This document shows, piece after piece, positions 46,529 through 55,622 of a DNA stretch of 64,000 bases. Under the pieces are notes generated by a model that was not told the origin of the DNA, ran no database searches, and saw only the letters and a program-made list of their open reading frames with translations. The translations under genes and the position numbers were made by a program. The first letter of the stretch is position 1. Each line of letters starts with the position of its first letter. The stretch spans positions 60,455 through 124,454 of the forward strand of contig CAZDCD010000012.1 of assembly GCA_964503885.1 (NCBI GenBank), read 5' to 3'. Origin of the DNA: CAZDCD01 sp964503885 (GTDB lineage Bacteria > Bacteroidota > Bacteroidia > Bacteroidales > UBA10428).

Positions 46529-47331
46529 CCCGGGAACAGAAATACCGGTTGCTTACCGATTCATTGCGAAAATTCCCGGGTGTTGCGGTGGCATTTTCAG
46601 GAGGACTGGATAGTACCTTTCTTCTGTCTGTTGCTAAATATGCATTGGGAGAGAATGTTCTGGCCCTTACGCTCAGTGCACCATATATACCGCAAAGAGA
46701 ACTTATCGAAGCTGAATTTTTCTGTAAAGAAAACAACATCAGGCATATTGTTCTTTCAGGCAATATTTTGGATGAACTTTCCATGAATCCGGTAAACAGG
46801 TGTTACCTTTGTAAAAGGCATGTATTCCATAGGTTCAGGAACGAAGCCGTTAAACAGGGCATTGAGACAGTAATTGACGGAACAAATGCAGACGACACAA
46901 AGGATTTCAGGCCCGGAATCAAGGCTCTCAGGGAATTGAATATTATGAGTCCCCTGTTGGAGAACGGGATCACCAAAAAAGAGATACGCTCCATGTCCAA
47001 AAAGCTTGGTCTTGCCTCCTGTGATAAACCGCCGAATGCGTGTCTTTTTACCCGCATACCCTATAATACAAAGGTTTTACCTAAGGACCTGGAGCGAATT
47101 GAAAAAGCCGAAGATCTTTTATATACGCTGGGATTCAGGGAAGTAAGGGTAAGGCTTCACGGGAATATAGCGCGAATAGAATTGAACAAATCCCAGTTTA
47201 AAGATATGATAAAGGAAACCATCCGCAATCGAATAACTGACGAATTTAAACAACTTGGTTTTCAATATATAACTATAGATCTCGAAGGTTACAGAACAGG
47301 CAGTTTCATCAATAACACAGAAAACCAATGA
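46525..47331 (+). CDS. larE: LarE sulfur transferase for the nickel pincer cofactor
   Basis: LarE is an ATP-dependent PP-loop enzyme that converts the carboxylates of the LarB product to thiocarboxylates. The 268-residue protein has the PP-loop AVAFSGGLDSTFLL and Cys173 in PPNACLFTRIPY, the position of the sacrificial Cys. It also has a Cys93-x2-Cys96 pair (NRCYLCKRH). Three such Cys are the pattern in LarE forms that use a 4Fe-4S cluster instead of sacrificing their own sulfur. ATGA overlaps join it to larC and larB. Confidence 0.95.
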   Translation: MTREQKYRLLTDSLRKFPGVAVAFSGGLDSTFLLSVAKYALGENVLALTLSAPYIPQRELIEAEFFCKENNIRHIVLSGNILDELSMNPVNRCYLCKRHVFHRFRNEAVKQGIETVIDGTNADDTKDFRPGIKALRELNIMSPLLENGITKKEIRSMSKKLGLASCDKPPNACLFTRIPYNTKVLPKDLERIEKAEDLLYTLGFREVRVRLHGNIARIELNKSQFKDMIKETIRNRITDEFKQLGFQYITIDLEGYRTGSFINNTENQ

Positions 47332-48074
47332 ACCATGAAGAACTGAAAATCCTGCTTGACCAGATGAAGGATGGGAAAATCGGGGTTGAAGAGGTCATTG
47401 AGAAAATCACGTATTTACCTTTTACCGATCTGGGGCATACCAAAGTGGACAACCACAGGGAACTCCGTACAGGTTATCCCGAAGTCATTTTTTGTGAAGG
47501 AAAGACAATCATTCAGGTAAAGGATATCATAGCCCACATGCTTTCCGGTAGTAGCAATATTCTGGCTACCAGGGCAACCCCGGAAATGTTTGATGCCGTA
47601 AAGGATATCAGCCGTGATGCGGAATATCATCCTCTGGCAAAAACAATAACAATACGCAGAAAAGAAAGCAAACCCCCGGATACATATATAGCCATCGTCA
47701 GTGCCGGCACATCGGATATACCTGTGGCTGAAGAAGCAGCGATAACAGCCGGCATATTCGGAAACACCGTGAAAAAGATCTTTGATGTAGGAGTGGCGGG
47801 CATTCACAGGTTATATGATAACCTGGCCGAGATACGAAAAGCACGCGTAATCATTGTGGTTGCAGGTATGGAAGGTGCACTGCCAAGTATTGTGGGCGGA
47901 CTGGTTGATAAGCCGGTAATTGCCGTGCCTACGAGTATCGGGTACGGAGCCAGTTTTGGCGGGTTATCTGCTTTGCTGGGAATGCTTACAAGCTGTGCAA
48001 GCGGTGTATGTGTGGTAAATATCGACAACGGCTTTGGCGCCGGGTATCTGGCAAGCATGATCAATAAACTATGA
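47328..48074 (+). CDS. larB: LarB carboxylase/hydrolase for the nickel pincer cofactor
   Basis: LarB carboxylates and hydrolyses nicotinic acid adenine dinucleotide, the first step of the pathway. The 248-residue protein has an N-terminal extension (~1-90, EVIFCEGKTIIQVKDI) and an AIR-carboxylase-like domain with IVSAGTSDIPVAEEAAITA, VGVAGIHRL, GMEGALPSIVGGL and YGASFGGLSALLGML. It closes a tightly overlapping larC-larE-larB operon. No larA or other user of the cofactor is in the window. Confidence 0.95.
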   Translation: MNHEELKILLDQMKDGKIGVEEVIEKITYLPFTDLGHTKVDNHRELRTGYPEVIFCEGKTIIQVKDIIAHMLSGSSNILATRATPEMFDAVKDISRDAEYHPLAKTITIRRKESKPPDTYIAIVSAGTSDIPVAEEAAITAGIFGNTVKKIFDVGVAGIHRLYDNLAEIRKARVIIVVAGMEGALPSIVGGLVDKPVIAVPTSIGYGASFGGLSALLGMLTSCASGVCVVNIDNGFGAGYLASMINKL

Positions 48075-48170
48075 TACAATGCAGGTTGCACAGCGCAGGT
48101 GGAGGATGAAAAGCCGAAAGATGCCAGATGAAATAATGCCTGCATAATGAATCCGGAATCAACCTGAACG

Positions 48171-48821
48171 ATGACTCTATTGAACGCTCCATTGCTCTCT
48201 ACAGCCTACCTGCCCAATATCCGGTACATCACCAAACTGTTGTTTTCCGATGAGGTATGGATTGAAAAGTTCGAAAACTATCAGAAACAATCATACAGGA
48301 ACCGGTGTATCATATATGGCGCTAATGGTCCGCTCACCCTGGTGATACCGGTTAAAAAGGATTCGGGCAAAAAAACACAAATAAAGGATATCCAGATCGA
48401 TTACAGCACAAGATGGCAGCATCAGCACTGGAAATCGATCCACTCAGCCTATAAAAACTCACCGTATTTTGATTATTACGAAGACGAATTTCAGCCCTTT
48501 TACATCAAAAAGGAACTGTTTTTATTCGATTACAATACCAGGCTGCTCGAACGTATCATCCGCCTTCTTGGTATAAAATGTAAACTATACGTTACCAGCG
48601 AATATGTGAACAAAACATCCGAATACGATTACCGGAATGCAATCCATCCGAAAAGAAGGCTGGACAAAGCCGATCCGTTGTTTTCCCCAGCCGGTTACCA
48701 CCAGGTATTTTCCGACAGGTCGGGGTTCGTTCCGAATGCCGGCATCATTGACCTGATGTTCAATGCCGGTCCGGAAAGTATCGGTATTCTTAAAAGATCG
48801 GTACAGAAAAAGGGACAATGA
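48171..48821 (+). CDS. WbqC family protein
   Basis: The 216-residue product matches the WbqC-like family: STAYLPNIRYITKLLFSD, the ENYQKQSYRNRCIIYG segment, LVIPVKKD and HWKSIHSAYKNSPYFDYY. WbqC-like genes occur in polysaccharide and isoprenoid-linked clusters; the reaction is not established. In this window it is not next to glycosyltransferase genes. In Bacteroidota it often sits beside a signal peptidase gene; here it is about 6 kb away. Confidence 0.85.
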   Translation: MTLLNAPLLSTAYLPNIRYITKLLFSDEVWIEKFENYQKQSYRNRCIIYGANGPLTLVIPVKKDSGKKTQIKDIQIDYSTRWQHQHWKSIHSAYKNSPYFDYYEDEFQPFYIKKELFLFDYNTRLLERIIRLLGIKCKLYVTSEYVNKTSEYDYRNAIHPKRRLDKADPLFSPAGYHQVFSDRSGFVPNAGIIDLMFNAGPESIGILKRSVQKKGQ

Positions 48822-48872
48822 AATCCATTGCCCCCTAAACCTGTGTTACTAAACCTGGCTTACTTAATGCCA

Positions 48873-50363
48873 TTAAAACCTGAACCCGACAGTGGCTATT
48901 ATTCTCAGCCTGTTCCGGTTAAGATCGGCGATATTGTCGGATGTATACCCCAGAACCTCGCTGTACGAGGTATATAGGTTATAGTTTTCTTTCTGAAGGG
49001 TATAAACCCCTGCAAGGTCGATAAAGAAATCGTTATCCCTGATCCCGAAGCCTGCGGAAACATCCGACCTGTTGGCTTTTTCATTCAGCGTTCCGCTCTT
49101 GTAAGGACTCGGAAAATAAGCATATCCTGCTCTTACCGCTATCTGGTCGAAGCGCAGTTCACCACCGGCCCGAATGTTCAGTACATTGCGAAAATCATCC
49201 TGTATAATGTTGTTGTCGTAGTAAAAATTACCATCGCTGGGTTCCCGCAACCGCATCTTGTTGTAATTGATGTATTCGGCATCCACACTTATCAGACCGG
49301 CATTGCCAAAAAGAAAGGCGAGATTTCCGGTTGATTTGAACGGAGTTACTAGCTTATAATCGAACGAACCGAAATCGATTATGCTGCCATCCGAAAATGT
49401 AGGACTTACCGAATAATGGCTGCCGTCATCAAAATAGGAATCCATATGGGCGTTATATTCTTCGCTTATCCGGTATACTGTGGGAAGCTGAATTGCCCCG
49501 CCAAATCTCAGGAATTCAACCGGTCTAAGGATAAATCCGAATTTAAAAGTATACCCGGTTCCCCTGGTCTTCAATTCATTGTGGAATGTGAAATTGTTTA
49601 GATCACTTTGGTTTTGCGTATCCATTTCTTCAAAATCGTTGTTCTCGTTATACCGGATGCTTGTAATTCCCAGGCTGGCTCCAAGATATAACTTATAACT
49701 GAAGTTGGTACCGAAAGAAAAAGCCCATTCTCCCATTCCGCCTGAGGTTGAAATCGTATTGCGCTGAAAGATCTGCAACGGCAAAGGTGTAACATAATCA
49801 AAATTACTACCGGGCGCCGTATCGATCAGGTAGGCATCAAAAGCCAGGCGGGTTGAAAATGGATCCAATGTTTCGGGATCATTCCCGATTGCATCATCGA
49901 GAAATCCGTCAACCCTGGAAGAATTCGTATTAAACCCTTCGATCAGCCTGTTTTCGTTAAAGTCTTTTATCCGGTTATAGGCAACACCGAAATTTGCACT
50001 GACCCATCCATCGGTTTTATTCGTATTATAAGCCGCCACATAACCGATATTGCTGAGGTTGACCTTGTATAAAAAATCCTCGGAATTGTCGGAATAATAT
50101 TTGGCACCTGTATTTGCATAATTAAATGACGGGGTTATGGTAAACTCCGATTTTCTGAAAACACCCAAGCCCGCCGGGTTGGATGAAAGGGAATACATAT
50201 CTGCTCCGAGTGCACCGAATGCCCCTCCCATACTTGCAGACCTGGCTGTTCCAAGCGGGAATGTTTGCGAGTATTTTAACGCGTCGACATAATAGTTCAT
50301 CTGGGAATAACTGCAGAGCGACAAACCTAAACCTGCTAATGCTGTGATTGCTATTCGTTTCAT
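48873..50363 (-). CDS. FadL/OmpP1-type outer-membrane transport protein
   Basis: This 496-residue protein has a signal peptide (MKRIAITALAGLGLSLCSYS) and the FadL/OmpP1 N-terminal hatch pattern (GTARSASMGGAFGALGADMYSL, NPAGLGVFRKSEF), then a long beta-barrel region ending NRLRIIATVGFRF. Family members import hydrophobic compounds across the outer membrane or serve as a T9SS shuttle platform; the substrate is unknown. It is convergent with wbqC and downstream of the Ser/Tyr-rich lipoprotein gene. Confidence 0.88.
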   Translation of the reverse strand: MKRIAITALAGLGLSLCSYSQMNYYVDALKYSQTFPLGTARSASMGGAFGALGADMYSLSSNPAGLGVFRKSEFTITPSFNYANTGAKYYSDNSEDFLYKVNLSNIGYVAAYNTNKTDGWVSANFGVAYNRIKDFNENRLIEGFNTNSSRVDGFLDDAIGNDPETLDPFSTRLAFDAYLIDTAPGSNFDYVTPLPLQIFQRNTISTSGGMGEWAFSFGTNFSYKLYLGASLGITSIRYNENNDFEEMDTQNQSDLNNFTFHNELKTRGTGYTFKFGFILRPVEFLRFGGAIQLPTVYRISEEYNAHMDSYFDDGSHYSVSPTFSDGSIIDFGSFDYKLVTPFKSTGNLAFLFGNAGLISVDAEYINYNKMRLREPSDGNFYYDNNIIQDDFRNVLNIRAGGELRFDQIAVRAGYAYFPSPYKSGTLNEKANRSDVSAGFGIRDNDFFIDLAGVYTLQKENYNLYTSYSEVLGYTSDNIADLNRNRLRIIATVGFRF

Positions 50364-50446
50364 TGTTGTATGCTTTATGGTATAACGTTACCTGTATCTC
50401 TGTCTGTTGGATCAGAAAATTATTGATTTGCTATTATATATTATTC

Positions 50447-52045
50447 TTATCTTCTTCCGCCGGATGAACTGGACCGTGATGATCCGGAAGAGCTCGATCG
50501 GGATGAAGAGCCGGAGCTTGAAGAACTCCTGCCTGAACTGCCGGACCCTGAGTAACTTCTTCCTGACGACGAACTGCCGGGGCTTGAATAGCTCCTGCCA
50601 GACGATGAGCTGCTTGGGCTTGAGTAACTCCGCCCGGTAGACGATCTGCTGGGGCTGGAATAACTTCTCGAACCTGAACTGCCCGGGCTTGAATAACTCC
50701 TGGAACCAGAACTGCTGCCCGGCTTTGTATAACTATTTCCAGAGCTGCCGCTTGGTCTTGAGTAGCTGCTACTTGGCCTTGTATAGGTATTTGAACTGCT
50801 GCCTGGTCTGCTATAGGTCGAGGTCGGCCTGGTGCCGGCGCTCTGAGTGGTGCCGGAGCCCGAAGGCCTGGTATAGCTGTTACCTGTTGAAGAGGTTGAA
50901 GGACGCGAATAGGTCGGCCTGGTTCCGGCAGAACCGGAAGAATAGGTCGGTGAACGTCTTGACTGAACAGCTTCCGTACTTTTTGTGGTACCAGAAGGTC
51001 TTGAATATGTGGGACGTTCAGAAGCTGAAGGCCTTGTATACGTCGATGTGTAGTTCCTTCTGTCAGCAGCAACCCGGGTGGAGGCCTGCGTTCCGGCAGA
51101 TGTTCCTCTTGAGCTCGTTGCAACGGATGTTCTCCTGCTATCGGTTGTAGCCGTGCGCGTTCCGCCTGTGGCTACCCCGGATGTTCCTGTGCCGGCAGTT
51201 CTTCTTCCGTTTGCCGGATTTACAGCAGTTGTAACGGGTGCACTGGTTCCTGCAGTTCTTCTTCCGTTTACAGATGTTACTCCCGGTCGCGAAGCGCCTG
51301 CATTTACATTGTTAACTCCCGATCCGTATCTGCCGCTGTTAACTCCTCTCCTTCCGCCATTGTATACATTGTTTGCATGGTAATTGCCGTAATAGGGGTT
51401 GTACCCGTAATAATTATCATAGTATCCGTGGCCGTATCCGTTCCAGTATGAATACCTGTAAGGCGAATACCAAGAATCATAATAATACGGTGAATACCAT
51501 GATGAATAGTAGAAGGGATTTCCGTATGAAAATCCAAAACTCCATGACGGGTAAAATCCATAAGAATATCCAAAATACCAGTGAACCGGATTATAATCAT
51601 ACCAGTAAGGGTCGTAATACCACGGATCATAGTAACCAAATGAAGAATAGGGCCTGTAAAACCTTCTTATCCTCGATGCATAATAATAATCATCATCATC
51701 GTAGTAATAATTGTTTGTAACGTAGGCGTTGCCGTCTTCTTCATAATAATCGGAATCCATATTATCTTTATCACTGTATTGCTGATCTTCGGTGTAAGGC
51801 ATGGTATCCTGCCGGATCCCATACGTTTCAGCCGAACGATCCTGATTTTCGAGAGAAGTAATGTACTTTTCGTAATCGCTTTGTGGTTGTGTATTGCTTT
51901 CTTCAGCCACAGTTGTCTGTGTTGCTGCCGGTTCTGATGACGGAACATAATAAATGTCGTCGTTTTCTGCAGCCGCTTTGTAACTACTGGAACATGAGGT
52001 GAAGAACAATCCCAGTATTGCTGTTATGTAAGCTAGTGTTTTCAT
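50447..52045 (-). CDS. Low-complexity Tyr- and Ser-rich surface lipoprotein
   Basis: This 532-residue protein has a lipobox (LGLFFTSC, Cys18). A Tyr-rich middle follows (~110-225) made of motifs such as YYDPWYYDPYWYDYNP and SPYYYDSWYSPYRYSYW, then Gly/Arg/Thr-rich text. A C-terminal third is almost entirely Ser, Gly, Arg, Pro, Tyr and Thr in repeats like SSGRSYSSPGS. It has no recognised enzyme domain. The tail may be a disordered, positively charged surface extension that can contact polyanions. Several long frames on both strands here are by-products of the low complexity. Confidence 0.8.
   Translation of the reverse strand: MKTLAYITAILGLFFTSCSSSYKAAAENDDIYYVPSSEPAATQTTVAEESNTQPQSDYEKYITSLENQDRSAETYGIRQDTMPYTEDQQYSDKDNMDSDYYEEDGNAYVTNNYYYDDDDYYYASRIRRFYRPYSSFGYYDPWYYDPYWYDYNPVHWYFGYSYGFYPSWSFGFSYGNPFYYSSWYSPYYYDSWYSPYRYSYWNGYGHGYYDNYYGYNPYYGNYHANNVYNGGRRGVNSGRYGSGVNNVNAGASRPGVTSVNGRRTAGTSAPVTTAVNPANGRRTAGTGTSGVATGGTRTATTDSRRTSVATSSRGTSAGTQASTRVAADRRNYTSTYTRPSASERPTYSRPSGTTKSTEAVQSRRSPTYSSGSAGTRPTYSRPSTSSTGNSYTRPSGSGTTQSAGTRPTSTYSRPGSSSNTYTRPSSSYSRPSGSSGNSYTKPGSSSGSRSYSSPGSSGSRSYSSPSRSSTGRSYSSPSSSSSGRSYSSPGSSSSGRSYSGSGSSGRSSSSSGSSSRSSSSGSSRSSSSGGRR
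50450..51080. repeat. Low-complexity tandem repeat region encoding Ser/Arg/Tyr repeats
   Basis: DNA words such as cttgaataactcctgcc and gaactgccgggcttgaata recur with small changes across this stretch. They encode the SYSSPGSSSSGR type units. The degenerate repeats suggest slippage and recombination. Confidence 0.7.
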
Positions 52046-52154
52046 GACTCGGCCTCCGATAATTTAATGTTGTGAAGATATTATTTTATTTCTTTAATTT
52101 GTACCAAAATAGATTCATTAACATAATAACAAATACCATACCAAAAATCACATC

Positions 52155-53630
52155 ATGGCGAAAGAATTAACAAACAGGGAAGACAACTATTCACAATGGT
52201 ATAATGACCTGGTAGTAAAGGCTGATCTTGCTGAAAATTCGGCAGTTAGAGGTTGCATGGTCATAAAACCGCATGGATATGCCATATGGGAAAAGATACA
52301 GGCGGCACTCGACGGATTATTCAAAAAAACTGGCCATCAGAACGTCTATTTTCCGATATTCATTCCCAAATCATTCCTCAGCAGGGAAGCCGAGCATGTT
52401 GAAGGCTTTGCCAAGGAATGTGCCGTGGTTACCCATTACCGGCTGAAAAACAGTCCCGACGGAAAAGGATTGGTTGTTGATCCTGATGCCAAACTGGAAG
52501 AAGAGTTGATCATCCGTCCTACTTCCGAGACAATCATCTGGAGTACCTATAAAAACTGGATCCAGTCATACAGGGACCTTCCCCTCTTATACAATCAGTG
52601 GGCCAACATCGTCCGCTGGGAAATGCGGACCCGCCTTTTCCTCAGGACCACTGAATTTCTGTGGCAGGAAGGCCATACGGCACATGCCACAAAAGAAGAA
52701 GCGCTTGAAGAAACCATCAGGATGCTGAATGTTTATGTTCAGTTTGCCGAAGAGTACATGGCTATGCCGGTAATGAAAGGGGTTAAAACAGAAAGTGAAA
52801 AATTTGCCGGAGCTGTTGATACTTACACAATTGAAGCACTGATGCAGGATGGTAAGGCATTGCAGGCCGGGACATCCCATTTTCTGGGACAGAATTTTGC
52901 CAAGGCATTCGATGTTACCTTCACCGACCGGAATGGTAAGCTCGATTATGTCTGGGCCACATCATGGGGAGCAACCACCAGGCTGATCGGTGCGCTGGTT
53001 ATGGCCCATTCGGACAATAACGGATTGATCCTTCCTCCGAAACTGGCTCCTGTGCATGCGGTTATTGTGCCCATTTATAAAAACGAGGAACAACGCAATA
53101 CGATTGCCGGAATAGCCGAACAGATTAAAAAGTTGCTGGAAGACAAAGGACTGAGTGTTAAATTCGATAACAGGGAGACGCATAAGCCCGGCTGGAAATT
53201 CAATGAATATGAGCTTAAAGGTGTACCGGTAAGGATTGCGATCGGTCCGAAAGATATGGAAAACCACTCGGTGGAAATAGCCCGGCGTGATACGCTCGAG
53301 AAAAAGACCATTCCCCGGCAGGGAATCGAAGACTACATTCCCGGATTGCTGGACGAGATTCAGACAAATATGTATAATAAAGCCCTGGAATTCAGAAACA
53401 GGAACATTTATCCTGTAAATACCTATGATGAGTTTAAACAAATTCTCGATGAGAAGGGAGGATTTATCCTGGCCCACTGGGATGGTTCAGCCGAAACCGA
53501 GCTCAGGATCAAAGAAGAGACCAGGGCAACCATCAGATGTATTCCGTTGGATGCTAAAGAAGAGGAAGGTAAATGCATCCTCACGGGTAAACCCTCGAAA
53601 CAGAGGGTGATTTTTGCCAGGGCTTATTAG
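52155..53630 (+). CDS. proS: Prolyl-tRNA synthetase, archaeal/eukaryal type
   Basis: ProRS charges tRNA-Pro. The 491-residue protein is the short type without the bacterial editing insert: SFLSREAEHVEGFAKECAVV, RPTSETIIWSTYKNWIQSYRDLP (~128-150), TRLFLRTTEFLWQEGHTAHA, the catalytic motif 3 region ATSWGATTRLIGALVMAHSD and the anticodon domain. The C-terminus ends RVIFARAY as in this type. This form is common in Bacteroidota. Confidence 0.97.
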   Translation: MAKELTNREDNYSQWYNDLVVKADLAENSAVRGCMVIKPHGYAIWEKIQAALDGLFKKTGHQNVYFPIFIPKSFLSREAEHVEGFAKECAVVTHYRLKNSPDGKGLVVDPDAKLEEELIIRPTSETIIWSTYKNWIQSYRDLPLLYNQWANIVRWEMRTRLFLRTTEFLWQEGHTAHATKEEALEETIRMLNVYVQFAEEYMAMPVMKGVKTESEKFAGAVDTYTIEALMQDGKALQAGTSHFLGQNFAKAFDVTFTDRNGKLDYVWATSWGATTRLIGALVMAHSDNNGLILPPKLAPVHAVIVPIYKNEEQRNTIAGIAEQIKKLLEDKGLSVKFDNRETHKPGWKFNEYELKGVPVRIAIGPKDMENHSVEIARRDTLEKKTIPRQGIEDYIPGLLDEIQTNMYNKALEFRNRNIYPVNTYDEFKQILDEKGGFILAHWDGSAETELRIKEETRATIRCIPLDAKEEEGKCILTGKPSKQRVIFARAY

Positions 53631-53809
53631 CCCTAAAAATGAACGAATGAATGGAAGGATGCATAATTGTAATCATTATCTTATTTGGAAAACCCGGTTA
53701 TCGTTATTTTTAATTGTGAGGTTTTGCAGCGTAAAATACCGGAAAAAAACCGGTGCAATGCTGTCTCCAGAACGCGGGGAAATAATCACTACAATGTAAA
53801 AACTGCATT

Positions 53810-54283
53810 ATGAAAAAAATACTTATCATCTGTCTCCTGGCAAACCTGAGTATGTACCTGTCCGCTCAGACAGAAACCGATAAGAATAAAATGTTGGAAT
53901 CGTTGCTCGATGCGGATATTCAATTTTCGGAATTATCACTCGAAAAAGGGATGAACCACGCCTTTCTGAAGTATTGTGATGACCAGGGTGTTCTATTGCG
54001 GGATAACCACTTCCCGGTAATCGGCATTGACAGCATCCGCAGAGTAATGCTTGCAGAACCCGACACATCGTTCGTACTGATCTGGGAACCTCTTGCAGGA
54101 TATGTGGCCGGCAGCGGAGAACTTGGCTATACTTACGGAATTTATACCTTTTACTACAAATCAGAACCTACCAGGAAATATAACGGAACGTATGTGACCA
54201 TCTGGGAAAAAAGCGCCGATGGTTCCTGGAAATTTGTTCTTGATTCCGGAAACCAGGGACTGGGAGAAGAATCATCAAAATAA
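53810..54283 (+). CDS. Exported SnoaL/DUF4440-like small protein
   Basis: The 157-residue product has a signal peptide (MKKILIICLLANLSMYLSAQ) and an NTF2-like fold pattern: LLDADIQFSELSLEKGMNHAF, then ELGYTYGIYTF and GTYVTIWEKSADGSWKFVLDSGN. This is typical of DUF4440/SnoaL-like proteins found exported in Bacteroidota. Function is unknown. It is convergent with a STAS-like gene. Confidence 0.75.
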   Translation: MKKILIICLLANLSMYLSAQTETDKNKMLESLLDADIQFSELSLEKGMNHAFLKYCDDQGVLLRDNHFPVIGIDSIRRVMLAEPDTSFVLIWEPLAGYVAGSGELGYTYGIYTFYYKSEPTRKYNGTYVTIWEKSADGSWKFVLDSGNQGLGEESSK

Positions 54284-54434
54284 GGCTCTCACCATCCAAT
54301 AGTTTCTGTGATGCAGATTAAGAAAAAGCACTCGGATAATTCTGAAGCCCTTTTAGTTCAGGCGAAAGTACCAAAATTCGGAATCGTGCTGGTCTTGATG
54401 CTGCGTGGGGTAAATCAGGAGACAATAAAAATTA

Positions 54435-54806
54435 TTATGAAACCAACCAGTCTTTGGCGTCCCCGGGGTTATCGAAGACTTTCAGTTTCATGTTGGTGAA
54501 GGTCTGCACAATCTGAAGCAGTATTTTTTTACTTCCGGTAATTCCCACAACAGCTTCCTTCCTGGTAATCGCTTTGGTCATCCTGCCTGCCTTTTTTATT
54601 GCATCGAGCACCTCACCGTAGACATAACTGCCTGATACATCCACCAGCATCAGCAGATCCTTTTTGCCCTGGCTTACAAGTTGTTCCCGGAATTCATTGG
54701 TTTCTTTGATGGTTTTTAAAAATTCATCATTATTCTTGATGTTTGAGTAATCCACAAAGTAAATCTCCTTTCCTTTGTGATTGATAAATTGTGCTCCTCT
54801 TGTCAT
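54435..54806 (-). CDS. STAS/SpoIIAA-like single-domain protein
   Basis: The 123-residue soluble product has alternating strands and helices resembling the STAS/SpoIIAA-like fold (GKEIYFVDYSNIKNNDEF, DLLMLVDVSGSYVYGEVLDAI, EAVVGITGSKKILLQIV, MKLKVFDNPGDAKDWL). No enzyme motif is seen. The Ser in DVSGSYV is near the place where phosphorylatable STAS proteins have their Ser, but this is weak. It lies 84 nt after the APS reductase gene and may be cotranscribed. Confidence 0.6.
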   Translation of the reverse strand: MTRGAQFINHKGKEIYFVDYSNIKNNDEFLKTIKETNEFREQLVSQGKKDLLMLVDVSGSYVYGEVLDAIKKAGRMTKAITRKEAVVGITGSKKILLQIVQTFTNMKLKVFDNPGDAKDWLVS

Positions 54807-54890
54807 TGTATGATTTTTTTCAATTTCATACGTAAAATATTCGTTTTTGTTATACTATGGAGGTAAAAACAAGGAATTTACCGGGAATTT

Positions 54891-55622
54891 TTACTCCCTT
54901 ACCAAACGATGAGGATTGTTATGAAGTCCGCATTCCTTATAATCGGCTTGTTCCCACCACCAGCGGCCCGCCCTGAGATCCTCACCCGGTTCGACGGCCC
55001 TAGTGCAGGGTTGGCAGCCGATACTTGGAAATCCTTTATCATGAAGTACATTATACGGCACATCATGCTGCCGGATATAATCCCAGACCTTTTTCTGGTT
55101 CCAGCCGAACAGAGGATTTACTTTTGTAAGCTTATAGTGATCATCCCATTCAACTGTTGCATTATAAAATCTGGACAGGGTCTGGTCTTTACGTATCCCT
55201 GTTATCCAGATGTCCACATCTTTCAGCGCCCGCTTTGACGGCTCAACCTTACGGATGTGGCAGCAAAGTTTTCTGTTCTCAACACTCCGGTAAAACAGGT
55301 TTATCCCCTGCTCTGCAACCATATTTTCAACCCTGTCCCTGTCAGGAAAAAACAGTTCAATAGTTATCCCATATCGCTGGTTTGTTTTTTCAATGAGGTC
55401 ATATGTTTCAGGAAATAACCTGCCTGTATCGAGCGTAAATATCCTCACAGACTTATCAATCCCGGCAATCATATCAGTTATTACCTGGTCCTCAGCACCA
55501 AGACTTGACCCCAGAACGATTCTTCCCTTATGTTCCGAAATAAAATGCGTCAGTATTTCAACAGGATCTTTACCCGAATACTGTTTATTTAACAATTCTA
55601 TATTTTTCTTCATCATGGTCAT
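54891..55622 (-). CDS. cysH: Assimilatory adenylyl-sulfate (APS) reductase, 4Fe-4S type
   Basis: This enzyme reduces activated sulfate to sulfite. The 243-residue protein has the PAPS-reductase fold (IVLGSSLGAEDQVITDMI, DTGRLFPETYDLIEKT), the catalytic Cys231 in YKECGLH and two Cys pairs (Cys120-Cys121, LCCHIRK; Cys203-x2-Cys206, GCQPCTR). The CC plus CxxC set marks the 4Fe-4S APS reductase rather than the PAPS enzyme. Its ATG overlaps the nhaA stop in ATGA on the minus strand. No cysDN or sulfite reductase gene is in the window. Confidence 0.93.
   Translation of the reverse strand: MTMMKKNIELLNKQYSGKDPVEILTHFISEHKGRIVLGSSLGAEDQVITDMIAGIDKSVRIFTLDTGRLFPETYDLIEKTNQRYGITIELFFPDRDRVENMVAEQGINLFYRSVENRKLCCHIRKVEPSKRALKDVDIWITGIRKDQTLSRFYNATVEWDDHYKLTKVNPLFGWNQKKVWDYIRQHDVPYNVLHDKGFPSIGCQPCTRAVEPGEDLRAGRWWWEQADYKECGLHNNPHRLVRE

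Noticed and set aside
50434..51123. Long 229-codon frame over the lipoprotein gene
   Set aside because: It is a shifted-frame reading of the Ser-rich repeats; the lipoprotein frame has a signal peptide and lipobox and covers the whole region.
54308..54499. 63-codon frame after the DUF4440-like gene
   Set aside because: It overlaps the STAS-like gene on the other strand and shows no recognisable features.
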